Shown one piece after another: positions 37,145-45,510 of a stretch of 64,000 nucleotides of DNA. Origin of the DNA: SHZL01 sp963784425 (GTDB lineage Bacteria > Pseudomonadota > Gammaproteobacteria > Xanthomonadales > SZUA-36). The notes beneath the pieces were generated by a model. It had not been told where the DNA came from. It ran no database searches and saw only the letters and a program-made list of their open reading frames with translations. The position numbers and the translations under genes are program-made. The stretch spans positions 248,001 to 312,000 of the forward strand of contig CAWARM010000010.1 in the NCBI GenBank assembly GCA_963784425.1, written 5' to 3'. How positions within the stretch are numbered: position 1 is the first letter of the stretch; every line of letters begins with the position of its first letter.

Positions 37145-38932
37145 GTGGACATTTCCTTGAACCTGTCCCGCAACGAGAAAGCCCTCGCGGTCCTGCGCGT
37201 GGTGCAATATGGCTTTGCTGCGCTGCTGGTTGTTTGCCTTGTGATCCTGGCCATCAGGGCTGCACTGCGGCTTGAAAGCCGCTGGGACACATTCATGTAC
37301 CACCTGCCTTTTGCAGCGCTCTATGGTGGACTGGACATCCCGTATGAAATGAATGACCGGCTTGAGCTGGCATTCCAGGGCTTTCCGCCGCTGGTGCATA
37401 CCGTGCAGGGGCTGTTGTGGCGGCTAACCGGCTCGGTCAATGCGACCGGCGTGGTTAACTACCTGGCCTTTATCGCATTCCTGGCCATCTGCCAGCGTAA
37501 ATTCAAAGCTCCTTTTTACCTGCTTGCCGCCATTGCCATGACTGCCCCCCTGGTGTTGATTCATCTCACGGTCAGCTATGTCGACCTGTTTGGTAATTGC
37601 TGGCTGGCCGTTGGTCTGCTCAGCCTCTTTTACGCCTACTATTTTGATCAAACCTCTGATCGCTCGATCCTGGTAATCGGCCTGTTGGGCTTGATCGCGG
37701 CCGCATGGAGCAAGTACCAACTGGTGCCGGTAGTGGCTTTTCTGCTGTTGCTGTACTTTGCGCTCTATCGGCCCATCAACTTAAGGCGCGACCCCGTGCA
37801 CCGGCAGGTATTGCTGTGGATTATCGCTGCCAGCCTGGTGGCTGCCACGCCCTATATCAAGAATTGGGTGGAATTTGGCAATCCGTTCTGGCCCGTCAGG
37901 CTTCCGTTTTTTCCAGAGCAATTTCCGTTCAGCCAGAAATTCATGAGCGAAAACCCCTTCTCCAATGCCCCTCCCCCGCTGCTGAGCAGCAGCCAGTCCA
38001 CCAAGTTTTTCCACTCCCTGTTCGAAATCGGCCATCCGCATGAATACGAACACCGTCATCGCTGGATTATTGACCAGGGTAATGCCTGGATAGCGTTCCG
38101 CGCAGGCGGGTTCTGGAACGTGTCCGTGGTGGCCTACCTCCTGCTGGCCTGCGCTGTTTCGATCTGGATAAAACCAAGGAAGGGGCTGGTTGTCAGCCTG
38201 GCCGGCCTGGGCATGCTGCTGCTGCTATCCACTTTCCCCCAGTCGCATGAGCTGAGGTACTACCTGTTCATCCCGCTTGTCTGGGCGGGGGTGATTGCCA
38301 GCATCTATCCGGAATTGCGCCGGAAATCTCCACTGCCGGCTCTGGCGGTCCTCCTTGCCGTGATCGGGCTTTTCATCCACGTGAACATCATCAACCTGCC
38401 TTACTACAAGATCGAGCGCATCGGCTTTCCCGAGGTGGCGCGTAGCTGGGGCGCCGACCGCTACTGGCTGCAAATGCGCGGGGGGGTGCAATACTGTGTC
38501 GTGGATAAAGTTCCAATGGGCATGATGTTCACCGGCCCGACCATGAGGGAATTCCAGGTGATCGACCGCACCAGGCGCGAGTATTGCCCGGAGGGTTCAG
38601 TGGTTATTGCCGATGGCGACGATGTGACTGATGCGGGGCTTGCATCCACGATGCGCAAGGCGACCGAACTGATTTACCAGGAAAAAAACTACCCTGCGGC
38701 GATTCGGCTTCTTGACCTCATCCTTGAGGTCAATCCGCACCATTTCGGCGCCCTGTGGCAAAGGGCCGCGGCACTCGAGCAATTCGGGCAATACAAACTG
38801 GCTGTTGAGGCCTGGGAAAAGACGACTACCGAAGCGATGAAAAGCGGCTACACCGAAGCTGCACAGGCCCAGGCGCGACTGGAAAACCTGCAACGAAAAG
38901 CGATCGGAGACTCAACCGAAAAGCCCGAATGA
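37145..38932 (+). CDS. multi-pass membrane glycosyltransferase-like protein with C-terminal TPR
   Basis: The frame from a GTG at 37145 gives about 595 residues with about ten hydrophobic helices, starting with a helix near residues 20-40, followed by a lumenal loop RWDTFMYHLPFAALYGG of the GT39/ArnT-like kind with acidic residues. The C-terminal 90 residues (ATELIYQEKNYPAAIRLLDLILEVNPHHF) form TPR-like units. Such polyprenol-linked-sugar transferases act on proteins or lipids in the periplasm. It is 1 bp after the preceding glycosyltransferase and probably cotranscribed. Catalytic identity is inferred. Confidence 0.65.
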   Translation: MDISLNLSRNEKALAVLRVVQYGFAALLVVCLVILAIRAALRLESRWDTFMYHLPFAALYGGLDIPYEMNDRLELAFQGFPPLVHTVQGLLWRLTGSVNATGVVNYLAFIAFLAICQRKFKAPFYLLAAIAMTAPLVLIHLTVSYVDLFGNCWLAVGLLSLFYAYYFDQTSDRSILVIGLLGLIAAAWSKYQLVPVVAFLLLLYFALYRPINLRRDPVHRQVLLWIIAASLVAATPYIKNWVEFGNPFWPVRLPFFPEQFPFSQKFMSENPFSNAPPPLLSSSQSTKFFHSLFEIGHPHEYEHRHRWIIDQGNAWIAFRAGGFWNVSVVAYLLLACAVSIWIKPRKGLVVSLAGLGMLLLLSTFPQSHELRYYLFIPLVWAGVIASIYPELRRKSPLPALAVLLAVIGLFIHVNIINLPYYKIERIGFPEVARSWGADRYWLQMRGGVQYCVVDKVPMGMMFTGPTMREFQVIDRTRREYCPEGSVVIADGDDVTDAGLASTMRKATELIYQEKNYPAAIRLLDLILEVNPHHFGALWQRAAALEQFGQYKLAVEAWEKTTTEAMKSGYTEAAQAQARLENLQRKAIGDSTEKPE

Positions 38933-38952
38933 AGGGTCGGAGTTTCAACCGC

Positions 38953-38976
38953 CCCGGAGTCCCGGAGTCCCGGAGT
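38953..38976. repeat. three tandem 8-bp repeats
   Basis: CCCGGAGT is repeated three times in the gap behind the membrane glycosyltransferase. It is short, non-coding and of unknown role. Confidence 0.6.
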
Positions 38977-39063
38977 CCTGGTGTGTCGGTGAGGATAACT
39001 ATTTTTTGCGTTTTGACCGGGCCCGAAGAAAAAATGGCCCTGCCCCAATTGTTAGATTTCTGC

Positions 39064-39093
39064 TTGAATTTCAGAAACTACCGCTCGTATACT
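39064..39093 (+). promoter_or_regulatory. predicted sigma-70 promoter for surface-protein gene
   Basis: TTGAAT (39064-39069) and TATACT (39088-39093) with an 18-bp spacer lie about 45-70 bp upstream of the start at 39137, in the only gap large enough for a promoter of that gene. Confidence 0.45.
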
Positions 39094-39136
39094 GTGCGCC
39101 AGGATAAATATAACCCAAAAAATCAAGGGGTCGGAA

Positions 39137-40609
39137 ATGGGTACTGCTCCATTCGGAAGGTCACGCGCGGTGCATCTTGCGACCGCGCTCAGCGCTGTGC
39201 TGATGAGTCTTACCTCGGTTTCTGTGTTTGCTTCCGGTTTGACGATAGGCGCCGGAGGCACCACCAGTCTGGCCAACGGCAGTATGGACCTCGGCTGTGG
39301 CGACCTGGTGATCAATGGCACTCTGAACCTCGATTCCGGCACGCTGAGCCACGTGGATAACGTGGTGATCAACGGTGGTGGCGTACTCAACGGTGGCACT
39401 GGCACGATCACCATGTCAGGCAACTGGACCAACAACGGCGGCACCACCAACCCCGGCAGCAGCCAGGTAACGATCAACACCGATTGCGGCAGCGACGCAG
39501 TGACCGTTTCGGGCGATTCGACGTTCTGGAATTTCACCATGCAGACCGGCAGTGGCCGCCAGCTGAACTTCCAGGCTGGCTCGAACAACACCTTCAATGG
39601 CTACCTGGTACTGAACGGCGCGGGCGATGAGAACAACCCGGCCAACCTGCTGAAGATACGCAGCACCAGTGCGGGTTCACCGGCCTTTATTAATGTCAAT
39701 GGCACCTATGCCATCTCCAAGGTGGATGTGAGCGATAACCACGCGCAGTTCCCGGGTGAGTGGATCGACTTTGGCTATCCTGAGGACTTTGACTCGATCG
39801 ATGGCCCCGGCAATAACCGCTGGTTCCGCAGTGGTAATGACGATGGCGATGTGACCTTCCACGTCACCAAATCGTTTGACGACGGCAATCCGGCCAGCGT
39901 GATCGCGCACATCAGTTGTGACTATGGCCTGCCGCTGGTGCAGGAGCAGGAAGTGAGCAGCAGCCAGGACGTGACCTTCGTGGTGTCCAGTATCGATGCC
40001 ACCGAGCTCGGGCCCGACTGCCGCGTATGGGAAGAAGACTATCCGGGCTACACCGGTTCGTATGCCATTCCCGAGTGCAATGAATTTACCGAGACCTGCA
40101 CGGCAGTGAACAGCGGCGACAAGCAAGGCTGCTTCTTCGAAAATGTGCATCCGCGCGAAGGCCGCGAGGAAAATGCGTGTGCCATTACCAATGCCTTGCA
40201 GCCGGTGCAGTTCACCATCGACAAGGAATGGGTGAACGTGGGTATGCCGAACAACGGCGACGGTTCGATGCAGGCCGAGATCACCCTGGATTGCGGCAGC
40301 ACTGCGCTACAAAGCGATGACCAGTGGTCCTGGGACATTCAAGGCAATACGCAAGTCACTGCGGATGTCCTGCCGCGCTGGCAGGGCGACACGGTATGCA
40401 CGGTGAGTGAAGAGGTGAAGGAAAGCGAGGTGGAAACCAGTGGTTGCGATGAGTCATACCCGATAGCACCGGGTGATGCTGACCTGGGATGCACGCTGAC
40501 CAACACCGTGTTTTATGAAGGCATACCGGCCTTGAATGATTTGGGCCTGGCGATCATGGCGCTGCTGATGCTGGGTGTGGGACTGATCGGCTACCGTCGT
40601 GTGATGTAA
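39137..40609 (+). CDS. exported surface protein with IPTL-type C-terminal anchor
   Basis: This 490-residue protein starts after an AAGGGG site. It has a signal peptide (hydrophobic AVLMSLTSVSVFASG), Gly/Asn-rich beta-helix-like repeats (GGGVLNGGTGTITMSGNWTNN), then a beta-rich second half with several Cys pairs. The C-terminus ends with IPALNDLGLAIMALLMLGVG followed by Tyr-Arg-Arg, which matches the short motif-helix-basic tail of IPTL-CTERM sorting signals. This suggests cell-surface or exported localisation by the corresponding sorting system. No function is recognised. It lies immediately upstream of a collagen-like gene. Confidence 0.72.
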   Translation: MGTAPFGRSRAVHLATALSAVLMSLTSVSVFASGLTIGAGGTTSLANGSMDLGCGDLVINGTLNLDSGTLSHVDNVVINGGGVLNGGTGTITMSGNWTNNGGTTNPGSSQVTINTDCGSDAVTVSGDSTFWNFTMQTGSGRQLNFQAGSNNTFNGYLVLNGAGDENNPANLLKIRSTSAGSPAFINVNGTYAISKVDVSDNHAQFPGEWIDFGYPEDFDSIDGPGNNRWFRSGNDDGDVTFHVTKSFDDGNPASVIAHISCDYGLPLVQEQEVSSSQDVTFVVSSIDATELGPDCRVWEEDYPGYTGSYAIPECNEFTETCTAVNSGDKQGCFFENVHPREGREENACAITNALQPVQFTIDKEWVNVGMPNNGDGSMQAEITLDCGSTALQSDDQWSWDIQGNTQVTADVLPRWQGDTVCTVSEEVKESEVETSGCDESYPIAPGDADLGCTLTNTVFYEGIPALNDLGLAIMALLMLGVGLIGYRRVM

Positions 40610-40687
40610 AGAAAAAAACAGAGAACTGAATTAACTAACTTAACTGGCCTGTATGTACGCCACCAAGGGAAGAGACGAGGGAAAACC

Positions 40688-41803
40688 ATGAATCGCAGAA
40701 CCAGACAACTGGCATTAGCCGTTTCCATCGCACTGGGCACAGCAAGTGCGGGCCTGCAGGCGGACATCACCATTGACCCGGGTGCGGGCAATGGGGTGGT
40801 GATCCCCAATATCAATACCCAGCCGAATTTTGATGTCTACACCTGTCATTCCAGTGGTGCAACAGGGGCCACCGGCGAATTGGGTAATTGCGTCACGCCG
40901 CCGGTCGGACCGACGGGCCCGCAAGGCGCGACCGGTGCGCAAGGCGCTAGCGGTCCGCAGGGTGATACGGGCGCAAAGGGCCAGAAAGGCGATACGGGTG
41001 CTCAGGGTGCTTCCGGTGCTCAGGGTGCTTCCGGTCCCCAGGGCGGTAGCGGTGCGCAGGGCGCTAGCGGTGCCCAGGGCGCTTCCGGTGCTCAGGGTGC
41101 TTCTGGTCCCCAGGGCGCTTCCGGTGCTCAAGGTGCTTCCGGTGCTCAGGGTGCTTCCGGTGCTCAGGGTGCTCCAGGCGCTCAGGGTGCTCCAGGCGCT
41201 CAAGGTGCTCCAGGCGCTCAGGGTGCTCCAGGCGCTCAGGGTGCTTCAGGCCCTCAGGGTGCTCCAGGTGCGCAGGGAGCTCCAGGTTCGCAGGGGGTTC
41301 AGGGTCCTCAAGGTGCTCAAGGTTCTCAGGGAGCGCAGGGCGCTGCGGGTCTTGGCACCTGCCCTGCCATTGGCACTGTAGTGGCGCTGAGCGGCAACAC
41401 CTCGGGGAGCAACCTTCATGATACCAATACCGAGTACGGTTCGCTGGTCGGCACTAGCAACCCCAACAACACTAGTACCAACGGATCACAGACCGTCGGT
41501 GATTGCGGTGGGTCCTTGTCTGCTTTCGCAGTGACCTTGAGTGGAAGCCCCAGCTCTGGTGATTCATACGCTTTCACGGTGATGAACCCAACCGGAAGTG
41601 CAACGTCACTGACGTGCACAATTTCTGATTCAGCGACTACATGTACTGACACCACAGCGCCGACAAGCATCACCCTCGCGGCAGGCAGTACCATAAATGT
41701 CAGGATCGTGCCTAATAGCAACCCGGATGTTCGCGAGGTGTCCAGTTGGACAGCTAACTTCACTTATGATGGGACGGTTGCGAATCCGCCCCCAATACAG
41801 TGA
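40688..41803 (+). CDS. collagen-like Gly-X-Y repeat protein
   Basis: The 371-residue protein has a signal peptide (about residues 1-26), a short N-terminal region and an unbroken run of about 50 Gly-X-Y triplets, mostly alternating Gly-Ala-Gln with Gly-Ala-Ser or Gly-Ala-Pro. A C-terminal globular part of about 150 residues follows; its Thr/Ser-rich strands and paired Cys suggest a trimerising, C1q-like or jelly-roll domain (inference). Such proteins form surface triple helices. Gln at position Y and few Pro differ from animal collagen. A GACGAGGGAA site precedes the start. Confidence 0.88.
   Translation: MNRRTRQLALAVSIALGTASAGLQADITIDPGAGNGVVIPNINTQPNFDVYTCHSSGATGATGELGNCVTPPVGPTGPQGATGAQGASGPQGDTGAKGQKGDTGAQGASGAQGASGPQGGSGAQGASGAQGASGAQGASGPQGASGAQGASGAQGASGAQGAPGAQGAPGAQGAPGAQGAPGAQGASGPQGAPGAQGAPGSQGVQGPQGAQGSQGAQGAAGLGTCPAIGTVVALSGNTSGSNLHDTNTEYGSLVGTSNPNNTSTNGSQTVGDCGGSLSAFAVTLSGSPSSGDSYAFTVMNPTGSATSLTCTISDSATTCTDTTAPTSITLAAGSTINVRIVPNSNPDVREVSSWTANFTYDGTVANPPPIQ
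40907..41356 (+). repeat. DNA repeat encoding collagen-like triplets
   Basis: This run is built from 9- and 18-bp units of the type GGTGCTCAGGGTGCTTCC with synonymous and Ser/Pro variation, encoding about 50 consecutive Gly-X-Y triplets. Such repeats change length by slippage or recombination. Confidence 0.85.
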
Positions 41804-41860
41804 TTGGGTGACGGTGCAGGTCCGCATCGGGCTTGGGATGTGGCCGATAATCTGTAAGGA

Positions 41861-41882
41861 GAGGCCCGAACTTTCGGGCCTC
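41861..41882 (+). terminator. strong hairpin after collagen-like gene
   Basis: A ten-base arm pair (GAGGCCCGAA / TTCGGGCCTC) closes on a tiny loop 58 bp after the stop. It lacks a long T tract (followed by TTGCCCC), so termination is plausible but not certain. Confidence 0.55.
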
Positions 41883-42028
41883 TTGCCCCTCTGACCATAC
41901 AGCCCCGATCAGGGGATACGAAATGCGATCCGGCAAACCCCAAAAGCTTCTGGCAAGCCTGGCTGAGCATCCTGCTAATTCGGGTAAACGTGACGGCAAT
42001 TTGATTGACTGATCTCGGTATATAACCC

Positions 42029-43246
42029 GTGCCCGGCGACCTGATCCGCGTACTCATCATTGGCCACCCCGACCCGGAATTCGCCCGGGCCGTGCGGCTG
42101 GAAAACGTACCCGCCATCTGGGCCGATGGCTTCGATATCAGTTGCATGGACAAGGACACCGGTATCAACGAGGCCTTGGCTCGCCTCATGCCGCAAGTGA
42201 TCGTGACCTTCGGCGTGATGGCGGACTTCAAGGAGCTCAATGCCGCACCGCTCGACATTCGCCTGCGCTGGATCCATTTTGACGACGCCGCCAAACCGCC
42301 TCTGGAACTGGCCGCGGGCATCATGGAGTGTTACCTGAGCTATGCCACCCGGCAGCGCTTCCCCCAAATCCCGCTGGTGTCGGTGTTTACGCCCGCGTAT
42401 CGCTCCGGCGAGAGAATCCTGCGTTTATATCGGTCATTGACCGCGCAAACCTATGACAACTGGGAGTGGGTGGTGTATGACGATTCCCCTGATGACGCCA
42501 CCTTCGAACTGCTGCGGGACATCCGCCGCACCGATCCACGAGTAGTGTTGTTCCGCTCGGATGAGCCCTGCGGGGTGATTGGCGAAGTCAAGCGCCGCTG
42601 CTGTGGACTGGCGCGTGGCGAAATCCTGGCCGAAGCGGACCATGATGATGAACTGACCGACCATTGCCTGGCCGATGTGGTCGCCGGGTTCAACGCCTTT
42701 CCCGATGCGGGCTTTGTCTACACGGATTGCGCGGAAGTGTTCGAAGACGGACGCAACGCATACTATGACCAGGGCTACGCCTTCGGTTTTGGCAGTTACC
42801 GGAACGAATTCTACCGCGGCTGCGAATACCTGGTGACCAATTACCCTTCGATCAACGCCAAGACGGTGCGGCATATCGTCGGCATGCCCAATCACATCCG
42901 CGCCTGGCGGCGTGCGGCCTACCAAGCGGCCGGCGGCCATGCCAGCGCCGTCCATGTAGCCGACGATTTTGAATTGTGCATCCGCACCTTCCTCACCACG
43001 CGCATGGTGCATGTGCGGCGCTTTGGCTACATCCAGTACCTCGGCACCTCGAATGAAAATACCCAGCGCCTGCGTAACAAGGAAATCCAGCGTCTGGTCG
43101 CCTATTTTGCCCAGCGTTACGAGGACGAAATACACCAGCGCTTCCTCGACCTCGGCGTTGACGATTTCATTCGCGTTGACGGCGGGCTCGACTGGGCCAT
43201 TGCCAATCCGGACCCGGCGCCCATTGCGAACTATGTATTGCGGTGA
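42029..43246 (+). CDS. GT2 family glycosyltransferase
   Basis: A GTG at 42029 opens a 405-residue protein. The first 110 residues are a separate domain, followed by a GT2 catalytic domain: VSVFTPAYRSGERILRLYRSL, VVYDDSPDD, an acidic DHDDEL (metal-binding) and a C-terminal part with VADDFELCIRTF and a Trp-Arg-Arg. It differs from the two TPR-tailed enzymes upstream. The GTG start has no good ribosome site, so the true start may be further downstream. It completes a glycosyltransferase group flanking two surface proteins. Confidence 0.8.
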   Translation: MPGDLIRVLIIGHPDPEFARAVRLENVPAIWADGFDISCMDKDTGINEALARLMPQVIVTFGVMADFKELNAAPLDIRLRWIHFDDAAKPPLELAAGIMECYLSYATRQRFPQIPLVSVFTPAYRSGERILRLYRSLTAQTYDNWEWVVYDDSPDDATFELLRDIRRTDPRVVLFRSDEPCGVIGEVKRRCCGLARGEILAEADHDDELTDHCLADVVAGFNAFPDAGFVYTDCAEVFEDGRNAYYDQGYAFGFGSYRNEFYRGCEYLVTNYPSINAKTVRHIVGMPNHIRAWRRAAYQAAGGHASAVHVADDFELCIRTFLTTRMVHVRRFGYIQYLGTSNENTQRLRNKEIQRLVAYFAQRYEDEIHQRFLDLGVDDFIRVDGGLDWAIANPDPAPIANYVLR

Positions 43247-43282
43247 AGACGGTTGCGAGCTGCCGGACGGCTGAGTGAATGC

Positions 43283-43353
43283 ATGCCTAAGGTAAGCGTC
43301 ATAACCCCGACCTGGCGAAGAAACCGCACGGAAGAAGTAAATTGGGCCCAATG
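43283..43353 (+). pseudogene. truncated N-terminus of a GT2 glycosyltransferase
   Basis: A 23-codon frame begins MPKVSVITPTWRRN, the classic first beta strand and loop of a GT2 enzyme, then turns into unrelated residues and stops at 43351-43353. The homology ends near 43325. Everything after that belongs to a different region, so this looks like the left-over start of a glycosyltransferase at a deletion or insertion junction. Confidence 0.6.
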
Positions 43354-43367
43354 AAAGAGGTGACTTT

Positions 43368-43911
43368 ATGCACATCATGATGACCAGGAGGGGCTTCTCC
43401 CAGTGGCTTGGCCGGGGCGTGGTAGCCTGCGGAGCGACTTCTGTATTGGGCTTATCCGGCCTTTATTCTCTGGCCTGCAGCGCAGACAGCGCTGCTCCCG
43501 AAACAGACGCAGCCCAAACCGAAACTCTGCTGCACTATGCCTATTTGCTAATACCACTGCTGGAGCCCACTCATGCACGCTACCGGGAGGTAGCCGCCAG
43601 AGTCTCACTGCTGGCCAGCCAGGTGCCGCCAATGGCGGCACTGACGGAGGGGGGCATCGCCGCACTCAATTCAACGGGCAAGGGTCCCTGGTTGGAGCTT
43701 CCGGAGCAGGAACAAGTTGGAATTATCCAGGGCCTCGCCGGGAACGCCATTTTTTAATTTTATGCATTGGATGACCGCAGAAATCGTCATGCGGGACCCG
43801 AAACTTTGGGGGGAGTTGGGCTACCAGGGTTCTGCGATTGAACACGGCGGCTATCTGTACCATGGTTTTGATGACATTGACTGGCTGCCACCAGCCCCAT
43901 CAGGAACTTGA
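43368..43911 (+). CDS. gluconate 2-dehydrogenase subunit 3-like protein, Tat signal, frameshifted
   Basis: The N-terminus has a twin-arginine motif (MTRRGFSQWLGRG, then a hydrophobic stretch). The rest follows the pattern of the small gamma subunit of membrane-bound gluconate dehydrogenase. A run of six T at 43750-43755 holds one extra base; removing it joins FNFMHWMTAEIVMRDPKLWGELGY and ends at 43911, giving about 180 residues. The subunit is thought to carry its partner flavoprotein through the Tat pathway. The flavoprotein gene starts 2 bp later. No cytochrome c subunit is seen nearby. Confidence 0.75.
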
Positions 43912-43913
43912 TA

Positions 43914-45470
43914 ATGAAAACGTTTCAAACCAGCGATGATTCGGTTGTGGTCGTCATCGGCTCCGGCGCCGGAGGCGGGACACTTGCCAACGAATTGTCT
44001 CAGCGCGGCATCAACGTAGTCTGCCTGGAAGCCGGCAAGCGGCTGGCGCCCGAAGAGGTTGTGAATGACGAAGCGGTCATGGCCGAACGTTTAACCTGGG
44101 GGGACACGCGCATTGGCTCCGGCATCGCGTTAAAGCAATTTCCCGTGTGGACCTGCAAAACCGTGGGTGGTACTACCATGCACTGGACCGCCTCCTGCCC
44201 GCGTATGCAGGAACACGAATTTCGTGCCCGGTCCACGTATGGAGAAATTGCGGATACCAGCCTGGTTGACTGGCCAATCAGCCTGCAGGACCTGGAGCCC
44301 TATTACGATCGGGCTGAAGACAAGATGGGTGTGACCGGGACCCACGGCATCGCCCGGCTGCCGGGCAATAACAATTACAAGGTACTTGAAAGTGGCGCCC
44401 GGGCAGTGGGCTACAGTGCCATTGACACCAATAATGTGGCCATTAATTCAGCGCCCCGCGATGGTCGCGCATCCTGCCAGCAACTGGGTTTCTGCACCAG
44501 TGGTTGTGTGGTGCACGCAAAATGGTCAACTCTTTATACCGAGATCAGTAAGGCCGAGACTACGGATCATTTTGAATTAAGGCCTGAATGCATGGCTGAG
44601 CAGATCACTCTGGATAAAGACGGTCGCGTCGCAAGTGTTTCCTACCGGGACAAGCAGGGGCAGATCCTAACGCAGCAAGCCCGCATGGTGTGCGTTGCGG
44701 GCAATGCGGTGGAGACCACGCGCATTCTGCTGAACTCACGCAGCGAGCGTTTTCCCGCTGGCCTGGCCAACTCCAGCGGGCAAGTGGGCAGGAATTATAT
44801 GCGGCACTTCGCCCTGCCGGTTATCGGCATCATGCCCGGGCCGGTCAACATGCACCGTGGCACCCACCAGGCAGGAATCGTCAAAGATGAACGCCACCAT
44901 GATCCACAGCGGGGGTTTAATGGCGGCTTCCTGTTTCTGACCGTGCCCTTTACTCCGGAAATTGTCGCCAAAGTAGTATTACAGGATCTCTGGGGTGAGC
45001 GTCTGGCCGGAGTCATGCAGCAGTACAGTCACATGGCAGCCATGTTGTTGCATGGCGAGGATATGCCGCAGGAAAGTAATCGAATTACCTTACATCCCTC
45101 CCAGCTGGATCAAAACGGCCTGCCCGTCCCCATTATTCATTACGAGAGCCATCCCAACACAGAGGCGATGAAGGCGTTTGCAGCCCAACGCGGGCGGGCT
45201 ATCTATGCGGCGCTCGGCGCCAAGGAAGTTTTCGCTGTCCCTGACGTTTTTCCCGCAACGCACAACATGGGCGTAGCGCGCATGGGCACCGATCCGGCAC
45301 ACAGTGTCTGTAATTCCTGGGGGCAAACGCATGACATTGAAAACTTATTTGTTTCTGACGGCAGCCTGTTCCCTACGGTGGGTTGTGAGAACCCGACCCT
45401 GACCATTGTCGCCCTCGTGCTGCGCCAGGCTGATTATATTGAGCAGCAACTGAAAAAAGGATTGATTTAA
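43914..45470 (+). CDS. GMC-type oxidoreductase, gluconate dehydrogenase flavoprotein-like
   Basis: The 518-residue protein has a dinucleotide-binding VVVVIGSGAGGGTLANELS near the start, a VGGTTMHWTASCPR motif typical of the gluconate/glucose dehydrogenase FAD subunits, and C-terminal NPTLTIVALVLRQ with an active-site His region (VFPATHNMGVARMG). It presumably oxidises a sugar or polyol on the periplasmic side together with the preceding Tat subunit. Two other GMC subfamilies (choline-like) are less similar. The start at 43914 follows the partner stop closely. Confidence 0.8.
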   Translation: MKTFQTSDDSVVVVIGSGAGGGTLANELSQRGINVVCLEAGKRLAPEEVVNDEAVMAERLTWGDTRIGSGIALKQFPVWTCKTVGGTTMHWTASCPRMQEHEFRARSTYGEIADTSLVDWPISLQDLEPYYDRAEDKMGVTGTHGIARLPGNNNYKVLESGARAVGYSAIDTNNVAINSAPRDGRASCQQLGFCTSGCVVHAKWSTLYTEISKAETTDHFELRPECMAEQITLDKDGRVASVSYRDKQGQILTQQARMVCVAGNAVETTRILLNSRSERFPAGLANSSGQVGRNYMRHFALPVIGIMPGPVNMHRGTHQAGIVKDERHHDPQRGFNGGFLFLTVPFTPEIVAKVVLQDLWGERLAGVMQQYSHMAAMLLHGEDMPQESNRITLHPSQLDQNGLPVPIIHYESHPNTEAMKAFAAQRGRAIYAALGAKEVFAVPDVFPATHNMGVARMGTDPAHSVCNSWGQTHDIENLFVSDGSLFPTVGCENPTLTIVALVLRQADYIEQQLKKGLI

Positions 45471-45510
45471 CGGCTTCCAGGTCTTTGCGTGAATAGGTTC
45501 GTTCAGCAGA

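Noticed and set aside
39017..39037. GGGCC/GGCCC arms as a terminator
   Set aside because: The stem is five pairs with a long A-rich loop and no T tract behind it.
40907..41356. Regular tandem DNA repeat that could be mistaken for a CRISPR array
   Set aside because: The units are 9/18 bp, in frame, and encode Gly-X-Y triplets; there are no spacers.
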